Below, one piece after another: positions 16,816 through 25,948 of a stretch of DNA of 64,000 nt. Every line of letters starts with the position of its first letter. Within the stretch, counting starts at the first letter, position 1. Under the pieces are notes generated by a model. That model searched no databases and had not been told where the DNA came from. It saw only the letters and a program-made list of their open reading frames with translations. The position numbers and the translations under genes were made by a program. Source of the DNA: Blastococcus xanthinilyticus (GTDB lineage Bacteria; Actinomycetota; Actinomycetes; Mycobacteriales; Geodermatophilaceae); the NCBI RefSeq assembly GCF_008124835.1, contig NZ_VNHW01000014.1, forward strand, positions 39,993-103,992. The letters are read 5' to 3'.

Positions 16816-17937
16816 TCAGCTCCAGGGGCTGGTCTGGTACCGCCGCACGACGTCCTCGTCGAAGCCGAATCCGATGCCAGGGGTCGTCGGCAGCACCAGG
16901 CTCCCGTCGCGCACCTCCAGCTGGGTGTCCACCAGCTCGCGGAAGTTGAGCACGCTGGAGTCGGCGAAGTACTCGACGAAGGTGGCGTTCGGGGTGGCAC
17001 CCACGAGGTGCACGTGGAGGTCGTGGAACCAGTGGGGGGCGACCGGGATGCCGTAACTGGCGGCGGTCCCGGCGATCCGCCGGAACTCGGTGACGCCGCC
17101 GGCCACCGCGGCATCGGTCTGCAGGATCGCGGCCGCCTCCTTGTCGAGCAGCTCCTTGTGCCGCCAGCGGCCGGCCTCGATCTCGCCGGTGGCCACCGGG
17201 ATGGAGGTGCTCCGGGCCAGCCGGGCGTGGTTGTCGATGTCGTCGGGGGAGAACGGCTCCTCGATCCAGTACGGGTCGTAGGCCTCGAAGCGGCGCACCG
17301 TCCGCAGTGCGGTGGGCAGGTCCGGCCAGGCGTTGTTGGCGTCGAGCATCACCAGCACGTCGGGGCCGACGGCGTCCCGCACGGCGGCGAGGCGCTCCTC
17401 CTCCTGCGCCGGCGCCAGGCGGCCGACCTTGATCTTCACCGCCTGGAACCCCTGGTCCACGTACCCGCGCGCCTCCCCGGCCAGCGCCTCGGGGGTCTTG
17501 CCGTCCTGGTAGTAGCCGCCACTGGCGTACGCCGGCACCGTGTCGCGGTGCACCGCCCCCAGGAAGCGCCACAGCGGCAGCCCCACGGCCCGCGCGTTGT
17601 GGTCCCACAGGGCGATGTCGATCGCGCTGAGCGCCCGCATGGTCGAACCCGTCCGGCCGTGCAGCAGCCCCTCCTGGTACATCTCCCGCCAGAGGCCCTC
17701 CACCCGGTACGGGTCCTCGCCGACGACCAGCCCGGCGAACAGGTCGCGGACCGCGGCCGCGACCACGGCGCCGCCCGAGGTGCCGGCGTAGTTGAAGCCG
17801 ATGCCCTCCACCCCGTCCTGGTCGCGCACGCGGACCAGGCAGTACTCCCGGGCCACCACGCCCCGGGTGGAGAACGACAGCGGCCGCTCCAGCGGTACGC
17901 GGACCGTGCAGGCCTGGACGTCGGCGACGACTGACAC
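16816..17937 (-). CDS. Mandelate racemase/muconate lactonizing enzyme-family protein (enolase superfamily)
   Basis: A 373-residue enolase-superfamily enzyme. The second-strand base is in QAVKIKVGRLAP (KxK), metal ligands are in VMLDANNAW, YWIEEPFSPDD and PVATGEIEAG, and the distal acid/base region is APHWFHDLHVHL. This is the pattern of acid-sugar dehydratases or racemases of the MR/MLE group. It would dehydrate or epimerise an aldonate/aldarate. It converges on the IlvD/Edd gene with 28 nt between stops, so it is a separate transcription unit but probably the same pathway. Confidence 0.87.
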   Translation of the reverse strand: MSVVADVQACTVRVPLERPLSFSTRGVVAREYCLVRVRDQDGVEGIGFNYAGTSGGAVVAAAVRDLFAGLVVGEDPYRVEGLWREMYQEGLLHGRTGSTMRALSAIDIALWDHNARAVGLPLWRFLGAVHRDTVPAYASGGYYQDGKTPEALAGEARGYVDQGFQAVKIKVGRLAPAQEEERLAAVRDAVGPDVLVMLDANNAWPDLPTALRTVRRFEAYDPYWIEEPFSPDDIDNHARLARSTSIPVATGEIEAGRWRHKELLDKEAAAILQTDAAVAGGVTEFRRIAGTAASYGIPVAPHWFHDLHVHLVGATPNATFVEYFADSSVLNFRELVDTQLEVRDGSLVLPTTPGIGFGFDEDVVRRYQTSPWS

Positions 17938-18083
17938 GAGAGCTCCCGGAGGCGAGGTGGGCTGGCCGCGGACCCGCCACGGGAGCCCGGGTGCCCATTA
18001 CACGCCACCCGAGGCGCCGCCGTCCTGTCGTCACGGGGCCGTGGTCGCCCGGCTGCACCGCCCGCGACCGCGCCGGGCAACCG

Positions 18084-18120
18084 GACGGGGGCCGCCCCCG
18101 GGATGGGAGCGGCCCCCGTC
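18084..18120 (-). terminator. Terminator-like hairpin after the four-helix membrane protein gene
   Basis: The arms GACGGGGGCCGC (18084-18095) and GCGGCCCCCGTC (18109-18120) are a perfect 12-bp inverted repeat with a 13-nt loop. On the minus strand it begins 25 nt past the stop of the 18145-18783 gene. No T-run. The rest of 17938-18083 shows no other structure; it includes the promoter side of the enolase-superfamily gene. Confidence 0.6.
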
Positions 18121-18144
18121 GGAGGTCCTGCGGTCGGTCGTCGG

Positions 18145-18783
18145 TCAGGCGACGTCGAACCCCGCGCGGTCGACCTTGCGGTGGTAGCGCTCGCCGAGCT
18201 TGCCGCCGAGGATGGCGCCGAGCAGCGTGACGAGCAGGATCGCGACCAGCGTGATGATGCCCGCGGTGGTGGCGGTGCCCTCGTCGATCGGGATGCGCGG
18301 CAGGTTCAGCTGCTGGAGCACGTTGTACTCGGAGCCGAACACCAGCCCCAGCACCGCCAGCGCGATGACCACGAGCAGGCCGATCACCCACACGGCGATG
18401 CCCTGCCGGACGCCGTCGAAGCGCGCCATGCGGCCGGCGACGTACCCGCCCGCGTAGTAGGCGAGGAACAGGACCACCAGCAGCACGATGCCGCCGACGA
18501 TCCCGACGGTGTCGGCCTGGTCGGCGACGTCCTCGGCGGCGTCCCCGACCGAGGACACCCCCTCGGTGAGGCCGAGGGCCAGGCCGGCGGCGCTCAGCAG
18601 CGCGACGAGGAGGACGGCGAGGCCGTTCGCGGAGAGCCAGCCGAAGAACGCCGCTCCCCACTTGATGCCGCCGTAGCGGGAGTGCTGGGCGTCGACGGCG
18701 TCGCGGGCGACCCCGCGCGTGGAGTGCGCACCGTCGGCGCCGGGGGTGGCGCCGTCGCCGGGATGGGCTGCAGGTGTGGACAT
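18145..18783 (-). CDS. Four-helix membrane protein of unknown function
   Basis: A 212-residue protein. A polar 45-residue N-terminus is followed by hydrophobic segments GLAVLLVALLSAAGLALGL, IVGGIVLLVVLFLAYYAGGY, IAVWVIGLLVVIALAVLGLV and IITLVAILLVTLLGAILGG, and a basic C-terminus (GERYHRKVDRAGFDVA). The pattern Y-A-G-G-Y-V-A-G-R-M-A-R-F is common in actinobacterial proteins of the YrzE/TIGR04086-like class. It lies 88 nt downstream of the PRC-barrel gene on the same strand, with a strong hairpin between them. Function unknown. Confidence 0.75.
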   Translation of the reverse strand: MSTPAAHPGDGATPGADGAHSTRGVARDAVDAQHSRYGGIKWGAAFFGWLSANGLAVLLVALLSAAGLALGLTEGVSSVGDAAEDVADQADTVGIVGGIVLLVVLFLAYYAGGYVAGRMARFDGVRQGIAVWVIGLLVVIALAVLGLVFGSEYNVLQQLNLPRIPIDEGTATTAGIITLVAILLVTLLGAILGGKLGERYHRKVDRAGFDVA

Positions 18784-18834
18784 GACGGAGCTCCTCGGGG
18801 AGGGGACGGCCGGCGGGGTGCCGGGCCGGGGGGT

Positions 18835-18865
18835 GGCGGGAGCCGGCGGATCGCCGGCCCCCGCC
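18835..18865 (-). terminator. Hairpin after PRC-barrel gene
   Basis: The arms GGCGGGAGCCGGCG (18835-18848) and CGCCGGCCCCCGCC (18852-18865) pair over 14 positions with one mismatch and a 3-nt loop. On the minus strand it lies 6 nt beyond the stop of the PRC-barrel/DUF2382 gene, as expected of a terminator or partial terminator before the downstream membrane protein gene. Confidence 0.65.
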
Positions 18866-18871
18866 GGGGCC

Positions 18872-19711
18872 TCAGCGGCGCGGGTTCGTGCCGTCGCCGT
18901 CCAGCTCGATCTGCTCCTTGCGGACCTGCTCGTTCACGGTCACCTGCTCGGTCACCGTCTCGGTGTCCAGGCGGACGCGCTCGACCGGCACGGCCTCCTT
19001 CTCCACCACGGGGCGCTCGGCGTGGAGGACGACCTCGTGCTCCTCCTCGCTGATCGCCGGGCCGTCGAGGGCGTTGCCCACGTTGGCGTCGGTGATCGGC
19101 TCGCGCTCGAGGCGGACCTCCTCGCGGGTCACCGGCACCGTCTCGGTGACGTTCTCGCTGACCACGTACTTGCGCAGCCGGGCGCGGCCGGACTCCTCGG
19201 ACCGGGTGCCGACCCGGAGCTGCTCCTCCGACCGCGTCATGGCGTTGTCCGTGGTGGGACCGGAGGTGTCGTGGCCGACGCTGCCCCGGGTGTCGGTGCC
19301 GGTCGTGCCCGTCGTCCGGGCCGTGCCGGTGGTCTCGGTCCTGCCGGTGGTCTCGGCCCTGCCGGTGGTCTCGGTCATGCCGACCGTGGTGTCCGTGGTG
19401 CCGGTGCCCAGGCCGTAGTAGCGGTAGAGCTCCTGCTCCTCGGCCGGCGACAGGTGCCCGTCGGTGTCGATGTGCGGGGCGTTCTTGACCTTGTCCTTGT
19501 CGTAGGGCACCCGCAGCTCCTCGCCGGAGACGTCGGCCTGCGCCAGGGGCACGAAGGCCTCCTTGGTGCCGAACATGCCGGTGCGGACGGTCGCCCACTC
19601 GGGGCGGCCGGTCTCGTCGTCGAGGTAGACCTCGCCGACGGTGCCCAGCTTGCCGTCGGGCCCGACGGCGGTGCTGCCGATGACTGCGCTCAGCTGCTGC
19701 TCGGTGATCAC
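18872..19711 (-). CDS. PRC-barrel and DUF2382 domain stress protein
   Basis: A 279-residue protein. An N-terminal PRC-barrel (about residues 10-75; STAVGPDGKLGTVGEVYLDD, PEWATVRTGMFGTKEAFVPL) is followed by an EF-hand-like HIDTDGHLSPAEEQELYRYYGL, a Thr/Gly-rich low-complexity linker (about 105-150), then DUF2382 (RKYVVSENVTETVPVTREEV to VTVNEQVRKEQIELDGD). This architecture is common in actinobacteria and radiation- or desiccation-tolerant bacteria; its role is unclear. The linker is encoded by an 18-bp DNA tandem repeat. Confidence 0.88.
   Translation of the reverse strand: MITEQQLSAVIGSTAVGPDGKLGTVGEVYLDDETGRPEWATVRTGMFGTKEAFVPLAQADVSGEELRVPYDKDKVKNAPHIDTDGHLSPAEEQELYRYYGLGTGTTDTTVGMTETTGRAETTGRTETTGTARTTGTTGTDTRGSVGHDTSGPTTDNAMTRSEEQLRVGTRSEESGRARLRKYVVSENVTETVPVTREEVRLEREPITDANVGNALDGPAISEEEHEVVLHAERPVVEKEAVPVERVRLDTETVTEQVTVNEQVRKEQIELDGDGTNPRR
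19326..19379. repeat. 18-bp tandem repeat coding the Thr-rich linker
   Basis: Three near-identical 18-bp units of the form CCGGTGGTCTCGGTCCTG (third unit ends TCAT) run from about 19326 to 19379. They encode TETTGR-type hexapeptides in the PRC-barrel/DUF2382 linker. The unit length keeps the reading frame, so copy number changes would only lengthen or shorten the linker. Confidence 0.7.
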
Positions 19712-19837
19712 GTGCTGCTCCTGGGTTCGAGGCGGGATGGGTCGGCCGCCCCGGTGCGTGCTCTCGGAGCGCGGCCTTTCCGTCGATGCCCGGTCGCTTA
19801 CGTTGTAAACGGATCACCCCGGCAACTCCGCGGGCCG

Positions 19838-20635
19838 CTACGACGGCCGCGGATCACCCCGGCGCGGACTCCGCGACTCCTGCCGGACCGCCTCCAGGCG
19901 CCCCAGGAGGTTCTCCAGCGCCTCCTCGAACTCGGCGGCCGACTCGTCCAGGGAGAGCAGCGACTCCAGCCGGACGACGGTGGGGTAGTTGCGTAGGTCG
20001 GTGCTCTCCGCCGCGTCGGGCACCCCCTCGGGCTGGTCCTCCGGGCTGATCTTCACGCCCTTCTGCGAGACCTCCAGGAGCAGGTGCCCGAGCAGGAAGC
20101 TCGAGTACGCGCGGTAGGCCGCGACGGCGGCCTCCTCGGTGAACCCGCTGTCGAGCATCGCCTCGAGGAACGACTCCACCCAGCGCAGGCTGCGCAGCGG
20201 CGGGCGCACCCACGGGGCCGCCGGCGGGCGGGTGGCGACGAGCGGGAACACCTCCGGGTGCGCCAGCGCGATCCGCCGGACGCCGTGGGCGAGGCGCTGC
20301 AGGTAGTCCTGCCAGCCGTGCGAGACGCCGAGGTGGACGTCGGGGTCGCCGTACAGCTCGTCGATCACCGACTCGACGACCCCGTCGAGCAGCTGCTCGC
20401 GGCCGGGCACGTAGCGGTAGAGCGCCATGGCCTCCACGCCCAGGTAGGAGCCCAGCCGCCGCATCGTCAGGGCGTTGAGGCCGTTCGCGTCGATGAACTC
20501 GATCGCCGCGCCGAGGATCCGGCGCCGGTCCAGCCCGCTGCGCCCGGCGCCCGGGGGCGCGGCCGGGATCGCGGCGGCGGTGCCGCCGCGCCCTTCGGGG
20601 CTGTCGGGATCGGCGCGCGGGTCCGGCTCGGTCAT
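19838..20635 (-). CDS. TetR family transcriptional regulator (TetR_C type)
   Basis: A 265-residue regulator. The helix-turn-helix spans about residues 38-80 (LDRRRILGAAIEFIDANGLN, LTMRRLGSYLGVEAMALYRY, VPGREQLLDGVVESVIDELY), followed by the TetR_C ligand domain (WQDYLQRLAHGVRRIALAHP). The last 50 residues are an acidic/charged tail. The ATG at 20635 has GGGAGGAG upstream. It is divergent from the nitrate reductase gene with a shared 148-nt intergenic region, so it may control that operon or itself; the ligand is unknown. Confidence 0.88.
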   Translation of the reverse strand: MTEPDPRADPDSPEGRGGTAAAIPAAPPGAGRSGLDRRRILGAAIEFIDANGLNALTMRRLGSYLGVEAMALYRYVPGREQLLDGVVESVIDELYGDPDVHLGVSHGWQDYLQRLAHGVRRIALAHPEVFPLVATRPPAAPWVRPPLRSLRWVESFLEAMLDSGFTEEAAVAAYRAYSSFLLGHLLLEVSQKGVKISPEDQPEGVPDAAESTDLRNYPTVVRLESLLSLDESAAEFEEALENLLGRLEAVRQESRSPRRGDPRPS

Positions 20636-20733
20636 CGGGCGCTCCTCCCTCGGCTCGGTCTGCGGTGCCCATCCTGCGTCCCGGCAACCGCACACTCCCC
20701 GGCGGGCCCGTGTGAGGGGGACGGAACACAGCG

Positions 20734-20762
20734 TTGACACCGAGGTCGAGGAAGGGACACGA
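20734..20762 (+). promoter_or_regulatory. Possible promoter of the nitrate reductase-nirBD operon
   Basis: TTGACA at 20734-20739 is a perfect -35 box. At 17-nt spacing the -10 position reads ACACGA (20757-20762), which is poor. This lies 22 nt before the chosen GTG start and inside the shared TetR/nitrate reductase intergenic region, where NnaR or TetR sites would also be expected. Confidence 0.3.
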
Positions 20763-20783
20763 CCGCCGCCCACGCTGGTCGCC

Positions 20784-23405
20784 GTGTCCACCGACGTCGT
20801 CCCCGCGCCCGCCCGGCCGGGGGGCTGCGTCTCGCGGACCACGGAGACCCACTGCCCCTACTGCTCGCTGCAGTGCGGCATGGCGGTCACCGCCGGCGCC
20901 CGCCCGGCGACCCTCGTGCCGCTGGACTTCCCGACCAACCGGGGCGGGCTGTGCTCCAAGGGGTGGTCGTCGGCCGAGCTGCTCGACCACCCCGAGCGGC
21001 TGCTGCGCCCGCTGGTGCGAGCCGTGCCCGGCGACCGCACCAGCCCGCTGGTGGAGACGACGTGGGACGACGCCCTCGACCGGGTGGTGGCCGCGATCAG
21101 GGCGACCCAGCAGGTCCACGGCCGGGACGCCGTCGGCTGCTTCGGCGGCGGGTCGCTGACCAACGAGCAGGCGTACCAGTTCGGCAAGTTCGCCCGCGTC
21201 GCGCTGCGCACGTCGGCCATCGACTACAACGGGCGCTTCTGCATGTCCTCGGCCGCGGGGGCGGCCAACCGCGCGTTCGGGCTGGACCGCGGGCTGCCCT
21301 TCCCGCTGTCGGACGTCGCCGAGGCCGACGTCGTCGTGCTCGTCGGCAGCAACCCCGCCGACACGATGCCGCCGGCCATGCAGTGGTTCGACGCCGGCCG
21401 CGAGCGCGGGGCGCAGCACGTCGTCGTCGACCCGCGCCGCACGGCCACCGCCCGCAACGCCGCCCTGCACCTGCAGCCGCTGCCGGGCACCGATCTCGCG
21501 CTGGCCAACGGGCTGCTGCACATCGCGATCGCCGAGGGGCTGGTGGACGAGGCCTACGTCGCCGCGCGCACCACCGGCTTCGACGCCGTCCGGGCCGGCG
21601 TCGCCGGCTACTGGCCCGACCGGGTCGAGCGGCTGACCGGGGTCCCGGTCGCCGACCAGCGGCGGACGGTCTTCGCCCTGGCCCGCGCGGACAAGGCGAT
21701 GGTCCTCACCGCCCGGGGCGCCGAGCAGCACCGCAACGGCACCGATACCGCGCAGGCGTGGATCAACCTGGCCCTCGCCCTCGGGCTGCCCGGGCGGCGG
21801 GGGAGCGGCTGGGGCACCGTGACCGGCCAGGGGAACGGGCAGGGCGGCCGGGAGCACGGCCAGAAGGCCGACCAGCTGCCCGGCTACCGGTCGCTGGCCG
21901 ATCCGGCCGCGCGTGCGCACGTCGCCGCCGTCTGGGGCGTCGACCCCGACGACCTGCCGCTGCCCGGGAGGAGCGCCTTCGAGCTGCTCGACGCGCTCGG
22001 CAGCGACGGCGGCGTCCGCACCCTGCTGGTGCTCGCCTCCAACGTCGCCGTCTCCGCGCCCGACGCCCGCCGGGTGATCAGCCGGCTGCGCGGCCTGGAC
22101 TTCCTCGCCGTCAGCGACTTCTTCCTGTCCGAGACCGCCGAGCTCGCCGACGTCGTCCTGCCGAGTGCCATGTGGGCGGAGGAGGCCGGCACCATGACCA
22201 ATCTCGAGGGGCGGGTGATCCGCCGGCGCCGGGCGCTGGACCCGCCTGCCGGGGTGCGCGACGACCTGCAGCTGCTCGCGGAGCTGGCCGGCCGCCTCGG
22301 GGTGGGGGAGCGGTTCAGCGGCGACCCGGAGACGGTGTTCGAGGAGCTGCGCCGGGCCAGCGCCGGAGGAACGGCGGACTACTCGGGGATCAGCTACCGG
22401 CGCATCGACGAGGAGCGCGGCGTCTTCTGGCCGTGCCCCGCGACGGAGGACCGCGCCGCTCCGCACCCCGGCACGCCGCGGCTGTTCACCGAGCGGTTCG
22501 CGACGCCCGACGGGCGGGCGCGCTTCCTGCGGGTGGAGCACGCCGACGCCGCCGAGCGCCCCGACGCCGACTACCCGCACGTGCTGACCACCGGCCGGGT
22601 GCTGGCGCAGTACCAGTCCGGCACCCAGACCCGCCGCTCCCGCAGCCTGCAGCTGGTGGCGCCCACCCCGCGCGCCGAGCTGCACCCCGACCTCGCCGCC
22701 GCCCTCGGCGTGGCCAACGACGACGTGGTCGAGCTGGCCACCCGCCGCGGCCGGGCCCGCTTCCACGCGCAGGTGACCGACGCGATCCGCCCGGACGTGG
22801 TGTTCGTGCCCTTCCACTGGGGTGGCGGCGCCAGCGCCAACGCGCTGACCGGCGCCGACGCGCTGGACCCGGTGTCGAAGATGCCGCCGTTCAAGGTCTG
22901 CGCCGTCGCGGTCACCCGGGTCTCGGGGCCCGAGGAACGCGTTCCGCCGCCGGCCCCGGCCACCCAGCCCCGTCCGTCGGAACGCCGCCCGCCCGCCGCC
23001 CCCGCACCGCACCCGCCGTCCCGCACGCCCGCCTCGACGACGATCCGGAGAACCCCCGTGAAGAGCACCCCCCGCTTCCTGCAAGGCGTCTTCCCGATCA
23101 CCGGGGAGGGGCTGGCCAAGCCCGGCCCGGTGGACCCCGCGCTGCGCTACACCGTGCCCGCAGGCAGCAGCGCCCAGGCGCTGTACTTCCGCGGCGGGAA
23201 CTCGACCGGCGAGCTGGTGTACGTGCTGCTCGTCCGGGACGGCGAGCCGGTGCGCTGGTTCCCGATCGGCGCGCGGGCCGACACCCACGTGCCGCTGCGC
23301 GTGGTGGAGGACCTGCCCGGCGGCTCGGTCGTGGAGCTGCACGCCGCGGCGCCCGAGGGCATCACCGGCGAGATCGTGGTCGACCTCGGGCTGGTGGAGG
23401 TCTGA
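20784..23405 (+). CDS. Assimilatory nitrate reductase catalytic subunit (molybdopterin oxidoreductase) with extra C-terminal domain
   Basis: An 873-residue Mo-bisMGD enzyme. The [4Fe-4S] ligands are CPYCSLQC (C24, C27, C31) and GGLCSKG (C57). The Mo-ligand Cys is in YNGRFCMSSAA. The molybdopterin-dinucleotide domain runs to about residue 715 (GTQTRRSRSLQL, PFHWGGGASANALTGADALD). It reduces nitrate to nitrite for assimilation, feeding NirBD directly downstream (1-nt overlap). A Pro/Ala-rich linker follows (about 720-755), then a ~115-residue domain starting at KSTPRFLQGVFPITGEG. An in-frame GTG at 23058, with GGAG 9 nt upstream, could start this domain as a separate protein. Confidence 0.88.
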   Translation: MSTDVVPAPARPGGCVSRTTETHCPYCSLQCGMAVTAGARPATLVPLDFPTNRGGLCSKGWSSAELLDHPERLLRPLVRAVPGDRTSPLVETTWDDALDRVVAAIRATQQVHGRDAVGCFGGGSLTNEQAYQFGKFARVALRTSAIDYNGRFCMSSAAGAANRAFGLDRGLPFPLSDVAEADVVVLVGSNPADTMPPAMQWFDAGRERGAQHVVVDPRRTATARNAALHLQPLPGTDLALANGLLHIAIAEGLVDEAYVAARTTGFDAVRAGVAGYWPDRVERLTGVPVADQRRTVFALARADKAMVLTARGAEQHRNGTDTAQAWINLALALGLPGRRGSGWGTVTGQGNGQGGREHGQKADQLPGYRSLADPAARAHVAAVWGVDPDDLPLPGRSAFELLDALGSDGGVRTLLVLASNVAVSAPDARRVISRLRGLDFLAVSDFFLSETAELADVVLPSAMWAEEAGTMTNLEGRVIRRRRALDPPAGVRDDLQLLAELAGRLGVGERFSGDPETVFEELRRASAGGTADYSGISYRRIDEERGVFWPCPATEDRAAPHPGTPRLFTERFATPDGRARFLRVEHADAAERPDADYPHVLTTGRVLAQYQSGTQTRRSRSLQLVAPTPRAELHPDLAAALGVANDDVVELATRRGRARFHAQVTDAIRPDVVFVPFHWGGGASANALTGADALDPVSKMPPFKVCAVAVTRVSGPEERVPPPAPATQPRPSERRPPAAPAPHPPSRTPASTTIRRTPVKSTPRFLQGVFPITGEGLAKPGPVDPALRYTVPAGSSAQALYFRGGNSTGELVYVLLVRDGEPVRWFPIGARADTHVPLRVVEDLPGGSVVELHAAAPEGITGEIVVDLGLVEV

Positions 23406-25948
23406 TGGCGCCGCGGACGGACGCACCGGTCCTCGGCGCGCGGCGCGCCGCCACCACCACGCTGCGGCTCGACGACGAGCTGGACGCGCGCGGCCGGCTG
23501 GTCGTGGTCGGCAACGGCATGGCCGGTGCGCGGCTGGTCGAGGAGGTGCTCGAGCGCGGCGGCGGGGAGCAGTTCCGCATCACGGTCTTCGGCGACGAGC
23601 CGCACGGCAACTACAACCGGATCATGCTCTCGCCGGTCCTGGCCGGGGAGTCGCACGAGGACGACATCGTCCTCAACTCCCACGACTGGTACGCCGACAA
23701 CGACATCGACCTGCGGGCCGGTGTGCGCGTCGAACGGATCGACACCGCCGCCAAGCAGGTGCACGCCGCCGACGGCAGCGTCACCCCCTACGACCACCTC
23801 GTCCTGGCCACCGGCAGCCACTCGTTCATCCCGCCCATGGCCGGGGTGCGCCGCAAGGACGGCGAACTCCTCCCCGGCGTCTACGGGTTCCGCACCATCG
23901 ACGAGACGCGGGCGATGCTCGAGGCCACCGGCCGGTGCCGGCGCGCGGTGGTGATGGGCGGCGGGCTGCTCGGCCTCGAGTCCGCCCGCGCGCTGCAGGG
24001 CCACGGGCTGCAGGTGGAGCTCGTGCACGCGATGCCGTGGCTGATGAACGCCCAGCTGGACGCCGAGGCCGGCGCGATCCTGAAGAAGAGCGTCGAGTCC
24101 CTCGGCATCTCGGTGCACCTCGACGTCCTGGCGACGGAGGTGCTGGGCGCCGAGCGGGTCGAGGGGGTGCTGCTCGGGGACGGCCGGCGGCTGGACTGCG
24201 ACCTGCTCGTGGTGGCGGCGGGAGTCCGCCCGCACGCCGACGTCGCCGTCCGCTCCGGGCTGGAGGTGCAGCGGGCGATCGTCGTGGACGACCAGCTGCG
24301 CACCGACGACCCCGACGTCTACGCGATCGGTGAGTGCGCGCAGCACCGCGGCGAGGTGTACGGCTTGGTGGCGCCGGCCTGGGAGCACGCGAAGGTGCTC
24401 GCCGACGTCCTCACCGGCACCGACCCGCAGGCGGAGTACCACGGCAGCCGCACCGCCACGAAGCTCAAGGTGGCCGGGGTCGACGTCGCGGTCATGGGGG
24501 TCAGCACCCCGCAGCGGGACGACGACGAGTTCCTGGTGATCTCCGAGCCGAAGCGCGGCGTGCACCTCTCGGTGGTCATCCGCGACGACAAGCTGGTCGG
24601 CGCCACCCTGCTCGGCGACACCCGCAAGGTCGCCTTCCTCACCCAGGCCTTCGACCGCGGCGCCCCGCTGCCCGAGGAGCGGATCCGGCTGCTGGTCGAC
24701 CTCTCCGACGGGGCGGCCGAGGTCGGGGTCGCGGAGATGCCGCACGACAGCCAGGTGTGCAACTGCAACGGTGTCTCCAAGGGCGACATCTGCGGGGCGG
24801 TGACCGCCGGCTGCGGCAGCGTCGGCGCGGTCATGGACCGCACCCGCGCGGGCAAGGGCTGCGGCTCCTGCAAGTCGCTGGTGAAGCAGATCGTCGAGTG
24901 GGCCGCCGACGGCGACCTCGCCGAGGACCCCGCCGCGTCCTGGTACGTGCCCGGCATCCCCATGCCGAAGCCGGAGCTGGTGCGGGCCATCCGGGAGCAC
25001 GACCTGCGCAGCGTCTCCGCGGTCTTCGCGGCGCTCGCCCCCGACGGCAGGGACGACGCGAAGTCCAAGATGGGCCTCACCTCGCTGCTCAAGATGATCT
25101 GGGGCACCGACTACCTGCCGGAGAAGGACGCCGAGTTCATCAACGACCGCGTCCACGCCAACATCCAGCGCGACGGCACCTTCTCCGTCGTCCCGCAGAT
25201 GAAGGGCGGGGTGACCACGCCGGCCCAGCTGCGGCGGATCGCCGACGTCGCCGAGAAGTACGAGGTGCCGATGGTCAAGGTGACCGGCGGCCAGCGGATC
25301 GACCTGCTCGGCGTCCGCAAGGAGGACCTGCCGGCCCTGTGGGCCGACCTCGGCATGCCCTCGGGTTACGCGTACGGCAAGAGCATGCGCACGGTGAAGA
25401 CCTGCGTCGGGTCGGACTTCTGCCGGTTCGGCCTCGGGGACTCCACCCAGCTCGGCATCGACCTGGAGACGCGGTTCCAGGGCATCGAGAGCCCGGCGAA
25501 GATGAAGCTCGCCGTCGTCGGCTGCCCGCGCAACTGCGCCGAGGCCTACGTCAAGGACGTCGGGGTCGTCGCGGTCGGCAACGGGAAGTGGGAGGTCTAC
25601 GTCGGCGGCGCCGCCGGGGCCACCGTCCGCAAGGGGGACCTGCTGGCCACCGTCGACTCCCCGGAGGCGGTGATCGAACTGGCCGGGCGGTTCATGCAGT
25701 ACTACCGGGAGAACGCCAACTGGCTGGAGCGCACCTACGACTTCGTGCCCCGCGTCGGGCTCGAGAGGATCAGGACGGTGCTGCTGGAGGACGGCGAGGG
25801 CATCGTCGCCGACCTCGACGCCGGGATGCAGCGCTCGATCGACGCCTACACCGACCCGTGGGGCCAGGACGCCGCCACGCCGGCCACCCCCGGGCAGTTC
25901 CGCCCCTCGCTCCCGCTGGTCGAGCTGCCGAAGGTGCCGGTCCGATGA
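23405..25948 (+). CDS. nirB: Nitrite reductase (NAD(P)H) large subunit
   Basis: An 847-residue NirB. The FAD/NAD(P) domains have VVVGNGMAGARLVEE and VVMGGGLLGLESAR. The BFD-like [2Fe-2S] site starts CNCNGVSKGDICGA (C452) and ends GKGCGSCKS. The siroheme/[4Fe-4S] ligands are TCVGSDFCRFG (C667, C673) and GCPRNCAEA (C707, C711). It reduces nitrite to ammonium in the cytoplasm with NirD. The ATG overlaps the nitrate reductase stop and its own stop overlaps nirD (ATGA), so the three are one translationally coupled operon. An N-terminal extension of ~28 residues precedes the FAD motif. Confidence 0.96.
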   Translation: MAPRTDAPVLGARRAATTTLRLDDELDARGRLVVVGNGMAGARLVEEVLERGGGEQFRITVFGDEPHGNYNRIMLSPVLAGESHEDDIVLNSHDWYADNDIDLRAGVRVERIDTAAKQVHAADGSVTPYDHLVLATGSHSFIPPMAGVRRKDGELLPGVYGFRTIDETRAMLEATGRCRRAVVMGGGLLGLESARALQGHGLQVELVHAMPWLMNAQLDAEAGAILKKSVESLGISVHLDVLATEVLGAERVEGVLLGDGRRLDCDLLVVAAGVRPHADVAVRSGLEVQRAIVVDDQLRTDDPDVYAIGECAQHRGEVYGLVAPAWEHAKVLADVLTGTDPQAEYHGSRTATKLKVAGVDVAVMGVSTPQRDDDEFLVISEPKRGVHLSVVIRDDKLVGATLLGDTRKVAFLTQAFDRGAPLPEERIRLLVDLSDGAAEVGVAEMPHDSQVCNCNGVSKGDICGAVTAGCGSVGAVMDRTRAGKGCGSCKSLVKQIVEWAADGDLAEDPAASWYVPGIPMPKPELVRAIREHDLRSVSAVFAALAPDGRDDAKSKMGLTSLLKMIWGTDYLPEKDAEFINDRVHANIQRDGTFSVVPQMKGGVTTPAQLRRIADVAEKYEVPMVKVTGGQRIDLLGVRKEDLPALWADLGMPSGYAYGKSMRTVKTCVGSDFCRFGLGDSTQLGIDLETRFQGIESPAKMKLAVVGCPRNCAEAYVKDVGVVAVGNGKWEVYVGGAAGATVRKGDLLATVDSPEAVIELAGRFMQYYRENANWLERTYDFVPRVGLERIRTVLLEDGEGIVADLDAGMQRSIDAYTDPWGQDAATPATPGQFRPSLPLVELPKVPVR

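Noticed and set aside
19854..23426. 1190-codon minus-strand open frame opposite the nitrate reductase
   Set aside because: Shadow frame; the plus strand shows Fe-S and molybdopterin motifs.
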